A stretch of 64,000 nucleotides of DNA from a virus, in IMG/VR virus record IMGVR_UViG_3300025168_000078, positions 1 to 64,000 of that record; one strand, 5' to 3'. Shown here piece by piece: positions 59,879-64,000 of the stretch (position 1 is its first letter; the number at the start of each line of letters is the position of its first letter). The notes beneath the pieces are model-generated. The model was not told the DNA's origin and ran no database searches. It was given only the letters and a program-made list of their open reading frames with translations. The position numbers and the translations under genes were made by a program.

Positions 59879-61778
59879 TTAATTCGTCAACTTTTTTTTT
59901 CTCAATACTTTCTAAATCAACATCTATTTCACAGGTTCCACCAGCACAAGCTAATTCACCAGATAAATTTGTATTGTCTTCTATTTCTATAACTTTTGAT
60001 AAATCCACATCTTTAAGTGTTTCTAACATTTTTTCATATGTCTCTTCATCTATATCTTCAAATGGAGCTTGTATATATGTCCCACCATTATAAGGTAATA
60101 CTGATAATCCATTATAGTATTTTCTATTTTCCCACATCCATTCACCTGCTGCATCCCATTCATGGTCTCTTAAAGAAATGGTTGCTGATACATTATGGGT
60201 GTTTGAACCTTTTCTATGTCCAGCTTTAACCCACTCTTGTGCTACTTTTTTAACTCTTTCAAGTAGTTGGAATGGTGATTCGGTTCTCATTATAGAACCT
60301 TCAGGTGCCTTTTGTGGTATACCTATTACTGCGGTATCATGAGGCCTGAAATATTCATCTTCGACTAATTCTGGGTGGTGGATAACTAAATGGTGGTATA
60401 TAGATTCATTCTTACCAACTCTAATTCTTCTAATGTAATAATCGTTATGCCACGCATGAATACCTGATGAAGTTCCTAATGTCAATGATGTTGTTCCTGC
60501 AGGTTTAACTGTGGTACATCTTGCTGATTGGTTTATCCCAATTAGTTTAGACACTCTAGTATTTTCTCTCTTTACCAAACTTGCTGACTTTGACATATCA
60601 TAGTCTAACACTTTACCAGAACCAATACCTGTCATTGACACACCAATTAAAGCATCTTTCTCTGTAGTCTCTTGCCATATTTCTCTTAGATAGTGGAAAT
60701 TAGTGTATCCAGCCTGAAGTGTACCTATAAACGCTGCTACTTTTACTCTTGTATTTAAGTCTTCTTGTGATTCTATATTAGATACATTTACCTCACATAA
60801 GTTACAGAATTGGTTTGGTCTTAGTGCAATTTCACAACATGGATTTGTTCCCCAATCTTTATCGTTGTTGAAATAAATTCCTGGTTCACCTGCTCCAGAT
60901 AATTCTACTCTTTTCCACAAATCCATAAAAAACTCTTTGGTGATTTTATGTCTCATTAGACACGCTGAGTTGTTCGCTCTACCACGTTGGGAATTTAGTT
61001 CCCACCAATTACCTGTTTTACATGAAATCATTTGTTCATCATCAGCAGAAAACAAACTAATTAGTGCTGCTCTTCTGATACCTCCAGCGAGTACAGCGTC
61101 TGCAATATAACAGACAATATCATGCACTTCTAGTGTTGTCAGTTGGTCTCCATTTTCTTTTTCGTCTAATATTCCTTTAATTTTTACTAAACACTCTTTT
61201 AATGGTTGTGGACCCGGAGCTTTTCCCCCTGAGGTCACAAGTCTCGCACCTTTTGCTCTAATATCTGAAAAATCAAATTCAATACTCGACCCACCACCAT
61301 TCATATAGGACTTCATAAGAACTTTAATTGAGTCTGCCCATCCTTCGATTGAGTCCCCGATTAGAAATCTTTTTTTTCTTTTCGAGTATGGTTTTTGGAT
61401 TACTGGTAGTTTTTCAACATGGTGTTTTTGAACGGAGTAACCCACACCTGTACCCCCCAATAGTAGGAACATTGTTTCACTAAAAGAATCAACAGCTTCA
61501 ATTGGTAGGTATGCACAATTATAAATTCTATTTGGGCTTATTTCAATTGGTTTACCACCGAATTGCATTGACCTCATTGATGGTAAAACTTTTTTATCGT
61601 ACACAAATTCATATTTTTCATTTATTTCATCCGTTAATTCTGGATATTTTTTAATATGCATATTTTTATTACGTGTTACTAATTCTTCCCATGTCTCTCT
61701 TCTGTTTAATTCTGGTAAGTATTTTGCATACTTCATATAAACTGTAATATCCGAAAGGATTCTATTTGATACCTCCAT
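59868..61778 (-). CDS. nrdJ: Class II (adenosylcobalamin-dependent) ribonucleoside-triphosphate reductase
   Basis: The enzyme makes deoxynucleotides by B12-based radical chemistry. Motifs are in the expected places: C88 in RIYNCAYLP (redox cysteine), the glycine-rich loop LLLGGTGVGYSV, GGIRRAALISL, and NPCCEIALRPNQFCNLCEVN near residues 311-330 with the thiyl-radical Cys, the second redox Cys and the catalytic Asn/Glu. The C-terminal CAGGTC (611-616) matches the mobile redox pair. At 636 residues it is shorter than the 739-residue Lactobacillus enzyme. It needs no separate small subunit and works with or without oxygen, which helps a phage. The cobalamin must come from the host. Confidence 0.92.
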   Translation of the reverse strand: MEVSNRILSDITVYMKYAKYLPELNRRETWEELVTRNKNMHIKKYPELTDEINEKYEFVYDKKVLPSMRSMQFGGKPIEISPNRIYNCAYLPIEAVDSFSETMFLLLGGTGVGYSVQKHHVEKLPVIQKPYSKRKKRFLIGDSIEGWADSIKVLMKSYMNGGGSSIEFDFSDIRAKGARLVTSGGKAPGPQPLKECLVKIKGILDEKENGDQLTTLEVHDIVCYIADAVLAGGIRRAALISLFSADDEQMISCKTGNWWELNSQRGRANNSACLMRHKITKEFFMDLWKRVELSGAGEPGIYFNNDKDWGTNPCCEIALRPNQFCNLCEVNVSNIESQEDLNTRVKVAAFIGTLQAGYTNFHYLREIWQETTEKDALIGVSMTGIGSGKVLDYDMSKSASLVKRENTRVSKLIGINQSARCTTVKPAGTTSLTLGTSSGIHAWHNDYYIRRIRVGKNESIYHHLVIHHPELVEDEYFRPHDTAVIGIPQKAPEGSIMRTESPFQLLERVKKVAQEWVKAGHRKGSNTHNVSATISLRDHEWDAAGEWMWENRKYYNGLSVLPYNGGTYIQAPFEDIDEETYEKMLETLKDVDLSKVIEIEDNTNLSGELACAGGTCEIDVDLESIEKKKVDELNEA

Positions 61779-61791
61779 ATTTTATTTTTTA

Positions 61792-63171
61792 TTAATTATT
61801 TTTATTTATTACTTGTTGTCTTCTCTGTAGTGCTTGAGTGACCCTTTCTCTGTTTCTTTGTGTTTTTTCTTCCTCGAAACCTAAGAATGTTTGTGTAGTT
61901 TCGGTATCGATTTCTAAAGTACCATTATCAAACTTACAGTTTTCAAATATGACCCCATCTCTACCTAATCGGGATTTTACTATAGCTATTGTAGCTAACC
62001 CCATCTCTTTTTGTTGTAATGTTTTTGCGACTGATATAATTACATGACCTACTTGAGCTTTTTTAATTGACCCACCCATCATATCAGTCGTTACGACCTC
62101 AGAACTTATAGAGGTTCTATTACCTTGTGTAGCTGTCCACCCCGCTAAGTTAAGTTCGTGACACATACCTTCAAATTTTCTCATAACAGAACCTTCACCT
62201 TTCCATTCATCATTAAAAGCTCTGTCTGGTAATATACAATCAATATAATCAATTAAAATCATATCTAATTTAACTCCATCCGCTTCAATTTTTCTTACTT
62301 GATTTTTAATCTGTAGTATAGTCATTTCATCTGATGGTAATTTTTTAAGTATTAGTCTACCACCAGTTTTTTTCATTTCGTCAGCTTTTTCTAAAACTGT
62401 TTCTTTATGGTCACTTAGTTCGTCGTTGACTATTCCGGTCCAACAAGTAAAATGTTTTCTCTGTATAATTTTTGGGTTATCTTCAAAAAATATTTGTAGT
62501 ACATTGTACCCCATATTAAAAGCTGTATTAGCAAATCTTGTTAACATTGTTGTTTTACCTACACCAGTAGGGGCTAATACAACACCAATCTCACCTTTAG
62601 CTAAACCACCATTTAGAATGTTATCTAAACCATCCACCCCTGTAGGTAGTGGGTGTCTATAGTCTTCATCTAGTAATTTATCCAATTCTGTAAAAATTTC
62701 AAAACTTCCATTATCACCGTCACCTATTATGATAGCTTTTCTAATGTATTCTTCGCATTTATCATAACTTTCGAAATCACCTTTCTCCATTATACTTTCT
62801 ACTTTACGAATAGCTTTTTTAAGTTCTTGTTGTTTACAAAATTTAATAGACTTTTCTTTAACGAATAAATGGTCTTCAAAAGAAGCTTCTTTAATCTCTT
62901 TTAACATATCAAATATGTTTTTTCTTGCCATTTCAGAAGAAATTTCTATCCTAGTTAGTTGGTCTAACGCATCAAATGATGGTGAGGTTTCGTATTTCTC
63001 ATAATATTCTTTAATTAATTGCATAATTAATTTAAAGTATTGGTTATCAAAATATTTAGCTAAAATAGCGTCTATTATAGACCTGAAGAAGTTATTATCA
63101 GTTATTATTAAATTTACTAGTTTGAGTTGAAAGTTATACCCTAGATAACCAAAATTTTTATTGTCATTCAT
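61792..63171 (-). CDS. Replicative DNA helicase (DnaB/gp41 type)
   Basis: This RecA-fold hexameric helicase has an N-terminal helical domain (about residues 1-150) and the ATPase domain: Walker A APTGVGKTT near 199-206, catalytic Glu in VLQIFFEDNPKIIQRKHF, Walker B MILIDYIDCILPD near 285-295, the H3-like TATQGNRTSI and the arginine-containing IVKSRLGRDG. It should unwind DNA ahead of the polymerase and work with the primase at 21992. A TATTTAT motif precedes it and the reductase gene follows after 13 bases. Confidence 0.93.
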   Translation of the reverse strand: MNDNKNFGYLGYNFQLKLVNLIITDNNFFRSIIDAILAKYFDNQYFKLIMQLIKEYYEKYETSPSFDALDQLTRIEISSEMARKNIFDMLKEIKEASFEDHLFVKEKSIKFCKQQELKKAIRKVESIMEKGDFESYDKCEEYIRKAIIIGDGDNGSFEIFTELDKLLDEDYRHPLPTGVDGLDNILNGGLAKGEIGVVLAPTGVGKTTMLTRFANTAFNMGYNVLQIFFEDNPKIIQRKHFTCWTGIVNDELSDHKETVLEKADEMKKTGGRLILKKLPSDEMTILQIKNQVRKIEADGVKLDMILIDYIDCILPDRAFNDEWKGEGSVMRKFEGMCHELNLAGWTATQGNRTSISSEVVTTDMMGGSIKKAQVGHVIISVAKTLQQKEMGLATIAIVKSRLGRDGVIFENCKFDNGTLEIDTETTQTFLGFEEEKTQRNRERVTQALQRRQQVINKNN

Positions 63172-63189
63172 ATATTAATTTCTTTATTA

Positions 63190-63196
63190 ATAAATA
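63190..63196 (-). promoter_or_regulatory. TATTTAT start-site motif before the helicase gene
   Basis: On the minus strand GTATTTATTAATAAAG lies in the 30-base gap before the ATG at 63171, its core 18 bases away. Confidence 0.5.
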
Positions 63197-63201
63197 CCTT
63201 A

Positions 63202-63651
63202 TTAATTATTAATTAAACTATAATCTTGGTAGTATGTTGTAACTTTCTTATCCGATAGTAAGTTGGTTAGTTCTCCCAATATGGTTGTCATTTTTGGTCT
63301 TATGTCCACCGTAAATCTAACCTTAGGGGGGTATACTTTAGCTAGAAAAATTCTAGTGTAGACCACTTGGTTACCTTTTTTAATTGTTAGAGCGAAGTAA
63401 TCTTCTTCTGTGTTGGTGTCTATATTATTATTTCTATAGTTACTGTCTAGTAAAAATAACGTTTTACGTTTTAATTCCTCTTCTAACTCATCTTTTAGAT
63501 TTGTAATATAGTGGTGTAGGTCTAGTGAGTGCGCAGCTGAGTAATTGAAGTCTCTAACTGTGAAATATCTTTGACATACTATATTCTTTCCTAATGTTAG
63601 TACAAATTCACATTTTTGTATATTTTCTGTTTTTTGTTTCATTTTATTCAT
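63202..63651 (-). CDS. Hypothetical protein, 149 residues
   Basis: A basic alpha/beta protein (KCEFVLTLGKNIVCQRYFTV; DRDFNYSAAH-like stretch; RIFLAKVYPPKVRFTVDIRP) with no recognised family. Start may be Met1 or Met4. Its ATG overlaps the last eight bases of the upstream partial gene, so it is probably translated with it. It sits directly upstream of the replicative helicase, which suggests a replication-linked role by position only. Confidence 0.6.
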   Translation of the reverse strand: MNKMKQKTENIQKCEFVLTLGKNIVCQRYFTVRDFNYSAAHSLDLHHYITNLKDELEEELKRKTLFLLDSNYRNNNIDTNTEEDYFALTIKKGNQVVYTRIFLAKVYPPKVRFTVDIRPKMTTILGELTNLLSDKKVTTYYQDYSLINN

Positions 63652-64000
63652 TTATTTTATTTTTATAAAAATCTTTTTCTATTCTTGTTAATCTTAAAAA
63701 TGGCCTTACAAAATCTACCCAAGCATCATCTTTCTTAGGTAAAATATTAAGAATTCCATCTGACATCATCAAGCCTAGAGCGTTTTTCCAGTGTCTTCCT
63801 GTTGGGTCTATGGCTTCTTTTGATAATCCTTTTATTCCTTCTATAGCTTCTTCTGTTAAAAATTGTTCACCAATACCTATAATAGTGTGGTTGATGTATA
63901 ATATGTTTTGTTGTTGTTTGTTTTGTGTTATACCATTTATGATATTTTTTTCTTTTTGTGTGGGTTTGTCTTTTTCGTTGATTGTGTCTATGACTTGTTT
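63644..64000 (-). CDS. Partial gene, C-terminal 118 residues
   Basis: An open frame enters from beyond the window edge and stops at 63644. The visible part reads KQVIDTINEKDKPTQKEKNI at the edge and ends LRLTRIEKDFYKNKINE. A middle stretch (ALGLMMSDGILNILPKKDDA, then WVDFVRPFLRL) looks globular and helical. It overlaps the 149-residue gene start by eight bases. The family cannot be assigned from this part. Confidence 0.6.
   Translation of the reverse strand, partial: KQVIDTINEKDKPTQKEKNIINGITQNKQQQNILYINHTIIGIGEQFLTEEAIEGIKGLSKEAIDPTGRHWKNALGLMMSDGILNILPKKDDAWVDFVRPFLRLTRIEKDFYKNKINE

Noticed and set aside
7151-63200. TATAAATA octamers on the plus strand read as T4 late promoters
   Set aside because: At minus-strand genes they read in the wrong direction, and at the plus-strand genes the motif reads TATTTAT, so T4-type late promoters in their usual orientation do not explain them.
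1-64000. tRNA genes, CRISPR arrays and insertion sequences
   Set aside because: No cloverleaf-like segment with a plausible T-loop, no repeat-spacer array and no transposase or terminal inverted repeats were recognised by eye in the short gaps; a covariance-model scan would be decisive for tRNA.

Overview
The window reads as the genome of a large, AT-rich, tailed phage with a T4-like (myovirus) core, probably infecting a Bacteroidota host. The T4-like core is a gp25-type and a gp6/J-type baseplate wedge protein, a DnaB/gp41-type helicase, a DnaG-type primase, gp46/gp47 recombination nuclease subunits and a RuvC-like resolvase. The host assignment rests on several independent signs. There is a 57-residue histone H1-like protein of the kind found in Bacteroidota, a primary-type sigma factor whose own promoter fits the Bacteroidota pattern TTTG-N20-TAnnTTTG, an SprB-type repeat in a tail adhesin, a DUF5522 protein, and almost no Shine-Dalgarno sequences. 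Nearly all genes lie on the minus strand, so transcription runs from high to low coordinates; only three genes (2424-2654, 3667-4302, 15938-16753) are on the plus strand. Both window ends cut through genes.

Layout in transcription order. 64000-59.5 kb: a partial gene, an unknown gene, replicative helicase, class II (B12-dependent) ribonucleotide reductase and two small zinc-binding-type proteins. 59.5-23.5 kb: a structural and adhesion block. It starts with baseplate wedge proteins, then a weak terminator and promoter at 57.1 kb, then a 1202-residue tail protein with an internal membrane-like segment, two further structural proteins, a giant 2837-residue cysteine-rich repeat protein, and a run of large tail or fibre proteins. 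Among the latter are SprB-like and dockerin-like modules and a shared N-terminal domain. 23.5-13.5 kb: RuvC-like resolvase, primase, PD-(D/E)XK nuclease, a ParB-like/membrane fusion and gp47, then an inserted sugar module (DegT-type aminotransferase plus GT2 glycosyltransferase) and a plus-strand M23 peptidase, then gp46. 13.5-1 kb: glutaredoxin, sigma factor, a conserved phage membrane protein, a divergent amidase, small envelope or virion-associated proteins, small unknown genes including the histone H1-like protein, DnaJ, a DruA-like protein and a lipoprotein.

The strongest unexplained signal is a directional motif, roughly R-TATTTAT-N-A-T-W-AAA. It sits 5 to 30 bases before the start codons of at least 13 genes and always reads in the direction of the gene, on both strands. 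It looks like a phage-specific promoter or start-site element and is the reverse complement of the T4 late-promoter octamer. At 3667 two genes start head to head on one CATATG, and each carries the other's motif inside its coding sequence.

Three small genes absent from simple long-ORF lists are reported (1053-1154, 5088-5267, 5268-5441), plus the two truncated genes at the window edges. No tRNA, CRISPR array or insertion sequence was recognised. Intergenic gaps are almost all shorter than 130 bases and no gene-free stretch longer than 300 bases remains.
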